In this document: positions 8,200 through 16,344 of the stretch, one piece after another
Position numbering within the stretch: the first letter of the stretch is position 1
Layout: every line of letters starts with the position of its first letter
Source: Chitinophagales bacterium
GTDB lineage: Bacteria > Bacteroidota > Bacteroidia > Chitinophagales > JADIYW01
Direction of reading: 5' to 3'
Length of the DNA: 64,000 nucleotides
NCBI GenBank assembly: GCA_020636535.1
Contig: JACJXT010000013.1
Location: 1 to 64,000, forward strand
The notes under the pieces: generated by a model
Told to the model about the DNA's origin: nothing
The model's input: only the letters and a program-made list of their open reading frames with translations
The model's database searches: none
Position numbers and translations under genes: made by a program

Positions 8200-9108
8200 A
8201 TGACGAAAAACGACAGACATAAAGACGCTGAAATATTTGCCGAAATTTTAAGAAAAACAAAACTTCCGAACGAAATTACTATTGGAAAATTTATTCTAAA
8301 AGGAACAAAAGGTGTAAAAGATAAAATCCAATATAATCAAGATGGATTTGAAAGTTTACAAAACGAACACGAATACACTTTTCCTATTTTAGATGGCGAT
8401 TTACAAGTTTCATTGCAACTTTACGAAAACACGAGTGATTTTTATCGCTTATTTTGCTACACGAAAATTAATGGTAAAGAAGGAATGACTTTCTCTGTAA
8501 ACTTGACAACAGAAAAAGAAAGTGATAACGTAATTTATCTAACTCAAAAAATAAAATTTTCCGAACAATATAAAGGAAGTGAAAAATTAGCTCAAGCTCA
8601 TAGAAGACAAAAACAAATAGTATTTTGCGAACAACTTAAAAAACTTGGATTTGACGTAACTGACAATAACGATATTATTTTAGGAATATTTGACCCAACC
8701 AAAAAGCAACTTGTAAACACATCGTTAGAAAAATTCTTGAATGATTTTATTGTTGTTTCAATTTTGAAAGGACATTTTCAAGGCAATAAAGGTTATCAAC
8801 TTGAAATATTACCAACTTATAATAAATTAGATTACATTTTTACAGGTAAAGATGACGAAATAGAAAATTTACCGCTGAAAGTAATTGAAAACAAAACTAA
8901 ACGAAATATTCCTTTAGGAATGCGATACAAAGTATTCAAAAAAGATAATTTTAAATGTGTAGCTTGTGGAAAAAACGCAAATGATGGAGCTAAACTTCAC
9001 GTTGACCATAAAATTCCATTTTCACTTGGAGGTTTAACCGAATTAAATAATTTACAAACATTATGTAGTGAGTGTAACTTAAGCAAAAGTAACAAACATA
9101 TCGATTAA
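8200..9108 (+). CDS. HNH endonuclease-domain protein
   Basis: 302 aa. Residues about 1-245 are unrecognised alpha/beta sequence that could carry target recognition. Residues about 250-302 are an HNH domain: C253-VA-C256, HVDH at 267-270 with the metal-binding His pair, NNLQTLCSECN with C289 and C292. The two CxxC pairs bind structural zinc and the beta-beta-alpha metal motif cuts DNA. It is the sole gene of cassette 4 (start 41 bp after the boundary, stop 10 bp before the next). Restriction-like defence or homing roles are both possible; the sequence does not decide. Confidence 0.8.
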   Translation: MTKNDRHKDAEIFAEILRKTKLPNEITIGKFILKGTKGVKDKIQYNQDGFESLQNEHEYTFPILDGDLQVSLQLYENTSDFYRLFCYTKINGKEGMTFSVNLTTEKESDNVIYLTQKIKFSEQYKGSEKLAQAHRRQKQIVFCEQLKKLGFDVTDNNDIILGIFDPTKKQLVNTSLEKFLNDFIVVSILKGHFQGNKGYQLEILPTYNKLDYIFTGKDDEIENLPLKVIENKTKRNIPLGMRYKVFKKDNFKCVACGKNANDGAKLHVDHKIPFSLGGLTELNNLQTLCSECNLSKSNKHID

Positions 9109-9118
9109 TAACAACACC

Positions 9119-9256
9119 ATCAGCTAACAGCGGTTTCACAAAATGGCGAAATTTGTGGTAAATTCACGTTTATTTTCCGCAAGAAATTTTATCTTTAACG
9201 GAAAATAATCGGTTACGAAGTTCGCCACTTCGTGAAGCCGCGGGACGTTGTGTGCA
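9119..9256 (+). repeat. attC-like cassette boundary, site E
   Basis: 138-bp palindrome. The left box ATCAGCTAAC is the exact reverse complement of GTTAGCTGAT, the start of cassette 4. The right box GTTGTGTGCA (9247-9256) matches the box at 10206. Inner arms GCGGTTTCACAAAATGGCGA pair with a right arm differing at two A/G positions and one T/C. Confidence 0.85.
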
Positions 9257-9279
9257 AGTAAAAAAGACAGCGTAAAAGA

Positions 9280-10230
9280 ATGACATTCAGATATGCAAGA
9301 CATACAAACGACTTAGATAAAATTGAGAAATTTTACACAGAAGTTGTTGGGCTCGAAAAATTAGGAAGTTTCGAAAATCACGACAATTATAATGGACTAT
9401 TTTTAGGTCACAAAAACGCTGATTGGCATTTAGAATTTACAACTTCAAACGAAAAGCCAAAAAGCAAATTTGACGAAGATGACATTCTCGTTTTTTATGT
9501 GAATTCAAAAATTGAACTTTACAAAATACAAGAAATACTAAAGCAAAAAGATCTAAACTTTGAACAACCCAAAAATCCATATTGGTCGAAAAATGGTATA
9601 ATGATTTCAGACCCTGACAAATATAAAGTGATATTTTCAATTAAAGATTTAGAATTCAACTCAAAAGATGATTTAACCGACTTGATTCAATCCAAATCAA
9701 TTAAAAATTGGAGTGAATTGATTGAATTTACAAGAAATTTACCGTATGGACGTAATTCAAATCGAGAGAATTTTTCACTTGTCTTAAAAGAAAATAAAGG
9801 AACTTGCAGTTCAAAACATTCATTTCTAAAAAAAGTTGCTGACTTAAACGGATTCAAAAATGTAAAACTTATATTAGGAATGTACAAAATGAACCATTTG
9901 AACACACCAAAAATTAGAGATTTAATTTCAAGAAACGGGTTGAAACATATCCCTGAAGCACATTGCTACTTAAAACTAAACAACCAACGAATTGACATTA
10001 CAAACTCAAACTCGGATATCGAAAATTTGAGAAATGATATTATTGATGAAATGGAAATTGAACCAGAACAAGTGAATACTTTTAAGGTTGAATATCATAA
10101 AAATTACTTACAAAAATGGATAGAACAAGAAAATATTAAATTGAGTTTTGATGAGATTTGGCTAATAAGGGAAGAATGTATAAAACAACTCGAAGAAAAA
10201 ACACCTGCACACAACACAGGCTATATGTAA
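9280..10230 (+). CDS. VOC-domain plus transglutaminase-like fusion protein
   Basis: 316 aa, soluble. Residues about 1-125 look like one vicinal-oxygen-chelate (glyoxalase/bleomycin-resistance) module: FRYARHTNDLDKIEKFYTEVVGLEKLG, then the WHLEFTT strand and MISDPDKYKVIF. Residues about 140-290 look like a papain/transglutaminase-fold domain with a plausible Cys-His-Asp triad: C176 in GTCSSKHSFL, H228 in EAHCYLKL and D239 in RIDIT. I do not know a named protein with this pairing, so substrate is open. Sole gene of cassette 5; its last codons (about TPAHNTGYM) and stop lie inside attC-like site F, so the palindrome supplies the protein's C terminus. Confidence 0.6.
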   Translation: MTFRYARHTNDLDKIEKFYTEVVGLEKLGSFENHDNYNGLFLGHKNADWHLEFTTSNEKPKSKFDEDDILVFYVNSKIELYKIQEILKQKDLNFEQPKNPYWSKNGIMISDPDKYKVIFSIKDLEFNSKDDLTDLIQSKSIKNWSELIEFTRNLPYGRNSNRENFSLVLKENKGTCSSKHSFLKKVADLNGFKNVKLILGMYKMNHLNTPKIRDLISRNGLKHIPEAHCYLKLNNQRIDITNSNSDIENLRNDIIDEMEIEPEQVNTFKVEYHKNYLQKWIEQENIKLSFDEIWLIREECIKQLEEKTPAHNTGYM

Positions 10231-10343
10231 TGCGGGCAAAAGTCTTAAAACCAAAGGTCGTGCGTTTTACGAAAATTTGTATATTAGTCGGAAGTTTTGG
10301 CTTTGTAAACCCGCACTACATATAGCCAAAACCGTTGTACCCA
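10206..10343 (+). repeat. attC-like cassette boundary, site F
   Basis: 138-bp palindrome and the cleanest copy. The left box TGCACACAAC is the exact reverse complement of GTTGTGTGCA. The right box GTTGTACCCA (10334-10343) matches the box at 16178. Inner arms GGCTATATGTAATGCGGG and the complement of CCCGCACTACATATAGCC agree at 17 of 18 positions, the exception being the conserved A/G position. Confidence 0.85.
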
Positions 10344-10934
10344 ATGTTAGAAAAATCCGAACCACTTCCTATTTAATCAAAAAAATTAGTAATTTGTGCC
10401 AATACAAAATTATGCATTATTCAGAATATGTAAACCTATTTAAATACGATGAAGGCATTTCTTGTCATCCGTATATTGATGCTTGTAATTCTTCAATTAT
10501 TTTTAGGCTATTAGAAAACATTGGAATTGATTATAAACCAAAAAAAGTATTAGATGCAGGAGCGGGTTCTGGGCAAGTTAGCCGACTTTTACAAGGAATT
10601 CCAAATTTAGAAATTGATGCTTGCGATATTGACCCAGAAGCAAAGAAATTTTTTAAAGACAATCCCGAAACGGCTAATATTCCATATTATGATTGGGATA
10701 TAATTAATGACACTTTCGACAAACATTATGACGCCATAATTATTCGTGGAGTTTACCACCACATACCCAAATCGCAACGAAGTAAATTATTAGCCAATTT
10801 GTGCCGACAAGCCAAAGTTGTAATAAATGCTGACGAAGGCATATTGGAATATAAAAATGAAGAAGAAAGATTAGAGCATTGCAAAATATGTCCGTCCCTG
10901 AAATAGGTTGACCGTTTTACAAACGGAAAACAAG

Positions 10935-11333
10935 ATGAAAGCAAATTTAAAAAAGATTAGAAAACATCGTAAATTTAGTGACTCATTTAAGCTAAGTCTA
11001 GTAAAAGAGTTTGAAACTGGTAGGTATAGTGTAGTTGAACTTGAGCGACTGCATGACATATCAGATTCTCTAATTTACAGCTGGATTTATAAGTATTCAA
11101 AGTACAATGAAAAAGGATATCGTATGGTGGAACACACAGAAAGCAGCACAAAAAAAGTAAAAGAATTACAAGACAAAATTAAATTGTTAGAAGCCATAGT
11201 TGGTCAAAAACAGATTAAGATAGACTTCTTGGAAAAGATGATAGACATTGCTAAAGAAGAACTAGATATTGATATTAAAAAAAACTACTCCACTCCACAA
11301 TCCAACACTTCAAATCAAACAAAAACAAAATGA
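10935..11333 (+). CDS. IS3-family OrfA (helix-turn-helix)
   Basis: About 132 aa from the ATG of MKANLKKIRKHRKFS; an ATG at 10908 would add nine residues. A transposase_8-type HTH covers KFSDSFKLSLVKEFETGRYSVVELERLHDISDSLIYSWIYKY, followed by a leucine-rich coiled coil (VKELQDKIKLLEAIVGQKQIKIDFLEKMIDI) for multimerisation. Its stop overlaps the orfB start (ATGA), where IS3 elements normally use a programmed frameshift or coupling to make the fused transposase. Confidence 0.85.
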   Translation: MKANLKKIRKHRKFSDSFKLSLVKEFETGRYSVVELERLHDISDSLIYSWIYKYSKYNEKGYRMVEHTESSTKKVKELQDKIKLLEAIVGQKQIKIDFLEKMIDIAKEELDIDIKKNYSTPQSNTSNQTKTK

Positions 11334-12295
11334 GTTATTCTTTAAATCAGTTATACAAAGTGGTAGGCATTAGCAAACAAGCTGTAAATCAGTATGCTAA
11401 AAGGCAAGCCGTGTTTGATGAACAAGTAATGTTATTACTTAAAGAAGCAGAAACGCTTCGACAAGAACATCCAGGTTGTGGAGTTGAAAAGATGTATTAC
11501 ACACTAAAGCCAAATTTTATTGGCAGAGACAAATTTGTAGATTTATTTATGGATTTAGGTTTTAGGATCAAACGAAAGAAAAACTATCATAGAACAACTA
11601 CTGCTTCTAAATTGTATTATCCTAACTTAATTCAAGGCATGTTGTTACACAGTCCGAGCCAAGTATGGCAAAGCGACATTACTTATATTAAAGTAAACAA
11701 CGAGTTTTATTATGCTGTATTTATTATAGATGTTTATACCAAGAAAATAGTAGGATATCATGTATCAGATAGTTTAAGAGCCGAAGCTAATGTACAAGCA
11801 CTAAAAATGGCATTAAAACAAAACCAAGCACCACAGGTACATCATTCAGATAAAGGTAGTCAATACATTTATAAGGATTATATTAAACTGCTAAAATCTC
11901 AAAATACTTTAATCAGTATGGGAGAAACAGCATTAGATAATGCCTATGCAGAACGCATTAATCAAACCATAAAAAACGAATATTTAGCTTATTGGCAACC
12001 TAAAAATTATCAAACATTAAAAACAATGACAAACAGAGCAGTAAAACATTACAACAACAAAAGACTACACAATGCAGTAGGCAGAAAAACACCCATAGCT
12101 TTTGAAAAAGAAGTAGTAGCTTTACCAAAGCAACAAAGACCAAAAGCGATTATTTATGCCGAAGGTTTAAAAAACGAAGGTGGCTTTGAGCCACACTTCG
12201 TTTTTAGCAACAAAGACCTGCAAGCTCCTATTTGTCCGATGGATTTAAACAAAATGAACAATATTTTTTTAACCAAAACGGTCAACTCTATTTAG
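11330..12295 (+). CDS. IS3-family OrfB transposase (DDE integrase core)
   Basis: 321 aa. An N-terminal HTH_21-like segment (EHPGCGVEKMYYTLKP, RDKFVDLFMDLGFRIKRKKN) precedes the rve catalytic core. The DDE residues are visible in WQSDITYIKV, HHSDKGSQYI and ALDNAYAERINQTIKNEYL, with the last glutamate in the usual spacing. It appears full length, so the element may still be active. Confidence 0.92.
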   Translation: MSYSLNQLYKVVGISKQAVNQYAKRQAVFDEQVMLLLKEAETLRQEHPGCGVEKMYYTLKPNFIGRDKFVDLFMDLGFRIKRKKNYHRTTTASKLYYPNLIQGMLLHSPSQVWQSDITYIKVNNEFYYAVFIIDVYTKKIVGYHVSDSLRAEANVQALKMALKQNQAPQVHHSDKGSQYIYKDYIKLLKSQNTLISMGETALDNAYAERINQTIKNEYLAYWQPKNYQTLKTMTNRAVKHYNNKRLHNAVGRKTPIAFEKEVVALPKQQRPKAIIYAEGLKNEGGFEPHFVFSNKDLQAPICPMDLNKMNNIFLTKTVNSI

Positions 12296-12549
12296 GGATG
12301 GACAATATGGTACGGTTATGTAATAAAGGAAGCCAAAAGAAGATTATTACAAGGACTAATGGAAATGGAAACCGAATACTTTGAACACGAAAAACTAAAT
12401 ACTGCTGATGATGGTGGAGACCTTAAAGAAAGCCCTGAAATCTTCATCCAAGAAGTAAAAAATGCAGGTCTTTCAGTTTTAAATTTGGACAAACTGGGAG
12501 ATTGGGAAAATTTAAAAGGTGGATTTTATACAGCTACAATAAAGCAAAT

Positions 12550-13590
12550 ATGAAGAAATTTGGCAAAAAAGCAATATTTATAATTGTTGCAATAATTGGT
12601 ATTTATCTTATTTTATGGTTATTAGAATTATTAATAGTATCAATTATTCAAACTAAATCATATCAAAAATTCGCCTTATTACTCGCTATTGCTTTTTTTG
12701 GTATTTTGTTGTTTCTACTTAATAGCCTTTTTATAAAAGAAGACACCAAAGTTGAATTTGAAAGAGAGATAAATTATCTAAAGCAAAATTTTTCGATTCC
12801 TTTATTCTGGGGAGCAGGAATTGCTCTTATTTTTATTGCTGGCACAGCTTTCTTTTTTGAAAATATTGACGGACAAAGTTTCATACGAAGCAACATTTTT
12901 GGAATATCTGGTATTCTTTTATCAATTATCTCTACAATTATTTTATTTAGGAGTATTTTTCAAGAAATAGCACCTATTTCAAGTATTGAAAGATTTTTAA
13001 ATATTGCTTCGGAAGACATTAAGGAGAAAAGGTTTAGTAGAAGCGGTAGAGTTATATTGGTTTATCCAGCAATTAACATCGGCTATTATAGAGAACAAAT
13101 AGATGAAGTTCCTGCACAACATTATTCTGACTTTATTACTGCATTAAATTTTGCAAAAGATAATACAAAAATTGATTTTACTTTAATTACTTATCCAGTT
13201 TCACTTTATAAACCTTTATATGAGAAGTATGGAGAAATGAATTTTGTAACTGATGTTGCAAATGATTTGGCTATACAGAACTGTATTACTGAAGCAACAA
13301 ACAGGTTTAATGATTTTAATAGTTCTACACACACAAATTGTAAAACATTTGAAGTTCAACCCCAACAATTTCCTAGCCATTGTTTAATAGTTGATAATAC
13401 GGTCTATTTAATTAATACTTTTGGTTTACCTGAATATAATTATTCAGATTGTACTTTTTTTTCTCCTAATTCAAGTGAAAACACAAAGGAAAAACTTGCC
13501 AAAGCATATATTTATAAGCAAGAAGATAAGATTCTTGCAGATTTACTAATAGAAAAAATAACAACTATAACAAATGAAAAAGAATCATAA
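12550..13590 (+). CDS. Membrane protein with C-terminal soluble domain, unknown
   Basis: 346 aa from the ATG that overlaps the methyltransferase stop (ATGA). Four predicted membrane segments fill the first 140 residues (IFIIVAIIGIYLILWLLELLIV; FALLLAIAFFGILLFLLN; FWGAGIALIFIAGTAFFF; FGISGILLSIISTIILF). The rest is a soluble domain with strands such as GRVILVYPAINIGYYRE and HCLIVDNTVYLINTFG, and a conserved-looking ERFLNIASEDIKEKR. I do not recognise the family. The 17-base overlap with the next gene ties it to the ABC importer, possibly as an accessory or sensor subunit. Confidence 0.7.
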   Translation: MKKFGKKAIFIIVAIIGIYLILWLLELLIVSIIQTKSYQKFALLLAIAFFGILLFLLNSLFIKEDTKVEFEREINYLKQNFSIPLFWGAGIALIFIAGTAFFFENIDGQSFIRSNIFGISGILLSIISTIILFRSIFQEIAPISSIERFLNIASEDIKEKRFSRSGRVILVYPAINIGYYREQIDEVPAQHYSDFITALNFAKDNTKIDFTLITYPVSLYKPLYEKYGEMNFVTDVANDLAIQNCITEATNRFNDFNSSTHTNCKTFEVQPQQFPSHCLIVDNTVYLINTFGLPEYNYSDCTFFSPNSSENTKEKLAKAYIYKQEDKILADLLIEKITTITNEKES

Positions 13591-14566
13591 ATGGTTAGTT
13601 TTAACACTAATTTTAATTGGAATTGCAATATTATCTCTATATATTTTAGATAAAAAGAAAACGGAACATTCTAAAACAATTTCAATCGTTTCAATCGTCA
13701 AAATTGACCCAATAACTCAATTAGAAGATGGTTTTAAAAAACAAATTTTAGAAAGTGAATTTGCACAAAAAGACAGTATAAAAATTACTTACGATAATGC
13801 TCAAGGCGATGCAAGTTTGCAAAACCAAATTGTTGATAAAATTATCCGCCAAAAACCTGATTTGGTATATGTTCTTGGTACACCTTTGGCACAAGCACTA
13901 CAAAAAAGAGATAGTTCGCTTGTTATTGTACAAGGAACAGTAACCGACCCAATTGCGGCAGGCTTGGCTAATTCTTGGGAAAATCCCGGAAAAAATTATG
14001 CAGCAACAACCGATTTACCTCCTATTGCCTTACAAATAAACCTTATTAGAGATTTAATTCCAAATGTTCAATCATTAGGGGTTATTTATAATACTGGTGA
14101 AGTTAATTCGGTAGCGGTTATAAAACGAATAAGAGAATATATTGTCCAAAATAATCTCAATATTAAACTTGAAGAAAGACCAATATCAAACACCTCGGAG
14201 TTGGCAACTATTACCCAATCATTAAAAAACAAAGTACAAGCAATTTATATTCCACCAGATAATACCGTTCACGCTGGGTTAAAAGTGGTTTGCAAAATAG
14301 CGAATAACAACAAGACTCCCGTATTTGCAACAGTTGAAAGTTCTATTGAAGATGGAGCTTTAGTTGCTTTGTCATTAGATTTCTTTAAATTAGGTCAACA
14401 ATCTGCGGACATTGCATTATTGATTTTAGAGAAAAAGAAAAAGGCGGGAGAAATTCCAATCGTACCAAATGAAAACCCTAATATTTATATAAATGGTAGT
14501 ATTTTAAAAATGCTAAATTTGGATTTAAATACAATAACCAAATATAAAAATGTTGAAGTGAAATAA
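13574..14566 (+). CDS. ABC transporter substrate-binding protein (TrpX/DUF534 type)
   Basis: 330 aa. N-terminal hydrophobic signal/anchor (WLVLTLILIGIAILSLYIL). The body matches the two-lobed ABC_sub_bind family: KISIVKIDPITQ-like start, QNQIVDKIIRQKPDLVYVLGTPLAQAL, VTDPIAAGL, SLGVIYNTGEVNSV, AIYIPPDNTV, TPVFATVESSIEDGALVALSLDFFKLGQQSADIAL. This family delivers small ligands, in characterised cases aromatic amino acids such as tryptophan, to a TrpY/TrpZ membrane complex. It overlaps its neighbours on both sides by 17 and 1 bases, so translation is coupled. Confidence 0.85.
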   Translation: MKKNHKWLVLTLILIGIAILSLYILDKKKTEHSKTISIVSIVKIDPITQLEDGFKKQILESEFAQKDSIKITYDNAQGDASLQNQIVDKIIRQKPDLVYVLGTPLAQALQKRDSSLVIVQGTVTDPIAAGLANSWENPGKNYAATTDLPPIALQINLIRDLIPNVQSLGVIYNTGEVNSVAVIKRIREYIVQNNLNIKLEERPISNTSELATITQSLKNKVQAIYIPPDNTVHAGLKVVCKIANNNKTPVFATVESSIEDGALVALSLDFFKLGQQSADIALLILEKKKKAGEIPIVPNENPNIYINGSILKMLNLDLNTITKYKNVEVK

Positions 14567-15444
14567 TGGAACAATTGATTCCCATAATAACAGAAGGATT
14601 AATATTTGCCATTTTTTCATTTGGCGTTTATTTGTCTTTTCAATGGCTTAAATTTCCAGACTTAACGCCTGATGGGAGTTTTGTAATAGGAAGTTGTGTT
14701 TATATCAAACTTGTTGCTATTGGATATTCGCCTTATTTGGCTTTAATATTAGCTACATTTTCAGGATTTGTTTGCGGTTTGCTCACAGGCTCAATAAATA
14801 GATATATAAAAATACCGTCTGTCATTGCTGGATTATTAATGAGTATCGCCCTTTACTCTATCGCTTGGGTAATATTAGGTAAGCCTAATCAATTTCTTGA
14901 AAACAGTCAATCTTTGATTGGGAATTTTGAAATGTCTAAATACAATTTACTACTTTTCCTTTTGGTGCTAATTATTTTGACTTTCATCGTTTTTGCTTTA
15001 AATATATTTTCCAATTCAATTTGGGGAATTAGAATAAGAGCGATTGGCGAAAACTCAAAAATTGGTAAAAATCTAAACATAAAAGAGAACTTATATTATC
15101 TCCTTTTATTAGGAATTGCCAATGGATTAGTAGCTTTAGCAGGAACTTTCTTTTTACAAAGAAGCTATTCGGCAGATGTGAATATGGGAATTGGGCAAAC
15201 AATTGTGGGATTAGTTTCAATGTTGGCTGGATTAATTCTCGTATCGAAAAGCAGGAAAATGTTCTTAATTCTACTAATGATTGCTTTAGGTTCAATAATT
15301 TATAAGTTTATCATATTTTTCATCTTGGAATATGGATTGCCTGCCGAATTGTTTAGGTTAGCGTCAGCTTGTGCCTTGATATTGCTTTTTATCATAATGA
15401 AAAGTAGAAACATTGACTATTTAAAAGGGCTCAAATGGAATTGA
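14566..15444 (+). CDS. ABC transporter permease (TrpY-like)
   Basis: 292 aa with about eight membrane segments. It has the BPD_transp_2 layout of this family: FQWLKFPDLTPDGSFVIGSCVY near the N terminus, GSINRYIKIPSVIAGLLMSIALYSI, NSIWGIRIRAIGENSKIGKNL (cytoplasmic coupling region) and IGQTIVGLVSMLAGLIL. It would form the channel for the ligand captured by the upstream binding protein. Start overlaps the upstream stop (TAATG); its end overlaps the ATPase gene by 10 bases. Confidence 0.87.
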   Translation: MEQLIPIITEGLIFAIFSFGVYLSFQWLKFPDLTPDGSFVIGSCVYIKLVAIGYSPYLALILATFSGFVCGLLTGSINRYIKIPSVIAGLLMSIALYSIAWVILGKPNQFLENSQSLIGNFEMSKYNLLLFLLVLIILTFIVFALNIFSNSIWGIRIRAIGENSKIGKNLNIKENLYYLLLLGIANGLVALAGTFFLQRSYSADVNMGIGQTIVGLVSMLAGLILVSKSRKMFLILLMIALGSIIYKFIIFFILEYGLPAELFRLASACALILLFIIMKSRNIDYLKGLKWN

Positions 15445-16172
15445 CAGTTAAAAATGCAAACAAACAATTTTTACTCCCAAATGGCGATGTAGATTTCAAC
15501 TTGGAGATTTCTGAAATAAAATTCCCTTATGGTAAAGTAACTTTTATTTTGGGGAAAATGGGAAGTGGCAAGAGTTTGTTTTTAAAGTTGTTAAATAACG
15601 AGGAAAAAAATACAATTGGCAAAATACAATTATTAGATAATGAAAATAAATTCATTAAAAATAAAAATGTAATATCCATAGTACGACAGAAAGTTGAAGA
15701 TAACCTTTGTAATGAGCTAACGGTAGAAGAAAACCTAATTCTACGCCTAAAACCAAAGTCGTTTAATGAAAAAGTATTTCCTAAGAGATATTTCAAAAAA
15801 GAAATAACGGAAATTTTAAATGAACATTCTGAGATTTTAAAAAAGTTGAAACAACCTTGCGAAAATCTGTCTGGTGGACAAAAACAAACATTATCTTTCA
15901 TCTCAAATACGATTAATAAATCGTTGGTTTTATGTTTAGACGAGTTTTTATCTTCAACAGACTACGAAACCTCTATGTTACTTAGACAAAAAGCAAAAAA
16001 ATATGCTAAAGAAAATAACTCTGCTGTAATTATAGTAAGCCACGACTTTAAAGTGGCGTTGGAAGATGCTGACTTAATTTACATATTTGAAAATGGAAAA
16101 ATAAAAACACAGATAGAAAAAACCTCTGAAAATTGGACAGAAAATTTCATAATAAACCAAATGGAAAAATAA
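15435..16172 (+). CDS. ABC transporter ATP-binding protein (TrpZ-like)
   Basis: 245 aa. Complete nucleotide-binding domain: Walker A GKMGSGKS, Q-loop region SIVRQKVEDNLCNELTVEEN, signature LSGGQKQTLSF, Walker B LVLCLDEFLSS and H-loop IIVSHDFK. Last gene of the importer operon; its stop is 5 bp before attC-like site G. Binding protein, permease and ATPase are all intact here, so cassette 6 carries a complete transporter even though its leading methyltransferase is broken. Polar effects of the upstream IS on this operon are likely but not provable. Confidence 0.9.
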   Translation: MELTVKNANKQFLLPNGDVDFNLEISEIKFPYGKVTFILGKMGSGKSLFLKLLNNEEKNTIGKIQLLDNENKFIKNKNVISIVRQKVEDNLCNELTVEENLILRLKPKSFNEKVFPKRYFKKEITEILNEHSEILKKLKQPCENLSGGQKQTLSFISNTINKSLVLCLDEFLSSTDYETSMLLRQKAKKYAKENNSAVIIVSHDFKVALEDADLIYIFENGKIKTQIEKTSENWTENFIINQMEK

Positions 16173-16177
16173 AACAC

Positions 16178-16315
16178 TGGGTACAACATTGTATAAGCTT
16201 AATGCGGGCGAAAGTGATAAATTTAAACTTATGAACTATTAACAAACATATCTGCAAAGTTGAAAGTAAGTGCTTCGTAATCCCGCACTACGCTTATACT
16301 TTACCGTTGCCTGTA
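16178..16315 (+). repeat. attC-like cassette boundary, site G
   Basis: 138-bp palindrome. The left box TGGGTACAAC is the exact reverse complement of GTTGTACCCA at 10334, 5.8 kb upstream, so both ends of the long cassette 6 are intact. The right box GTTGCCTGTA (16306-16315) matches the box at 17384. Inner arms GTATAAGC, a short gap and ATGCGGG pair with CCCGCA and GCTTATAC. Confidence 0.85.
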
Positions 16316-16344
16316 ATGTTGCCAAAAAAACGCATAAAGACTAT

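Larger units (their letters stand above)
10889..12304 (+). mobile_element. IS3-family insertion sequence (1416 bp)
   Basis: Ends are imperfect inverted repeats: TGTCCGTCCCTGAAATAGG at the left and the complement of CTATTTAGGGATGGACA at the right, continuing into GTTGACCGTTTT on both. The host codon ATA is duplicated (10886-10888 and 12305-12307). The element carries the two-frame orfA/orfB arrangement of the IS3 family and interrupts the methyltransferase gene. Confidence 0.92.
10412..12553 (+). pseudogene. Class I SAM methyltransferase, split by an IS3-family element
   Basis: Two fragments, 10412-10888 and 12308-12553, join in frame to a 240-aa protein once the insertion and its 3-bp ATA duplication are removed (EHCKI at the break continues as WYGYVIKEAKRR). 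Motif I is VLDAGAGSGQVSRLL, followed by DACDIDPEAKKFF and a YHHIPKSQR loop, all typical of class I SAM-dependent methyltransferases. The C terminus carries ETEYFEHEKLNTADDGGDLKESPE. The start MHYSEY was chosen because the longer ORF begins inside site F. Its stop overlaps the next gene as ATGA, so it was the first gene of the ABC operon in cassette 6. Substrate unknown; presumably inactive now. Confidence 0.85.

Noticed and set aside
10277..10411. Longer N terminus for the methyltransferase
   Set aside because: The extra 45 residues translate the attC-like site F; the cassette start box at 10334 lies inside them.
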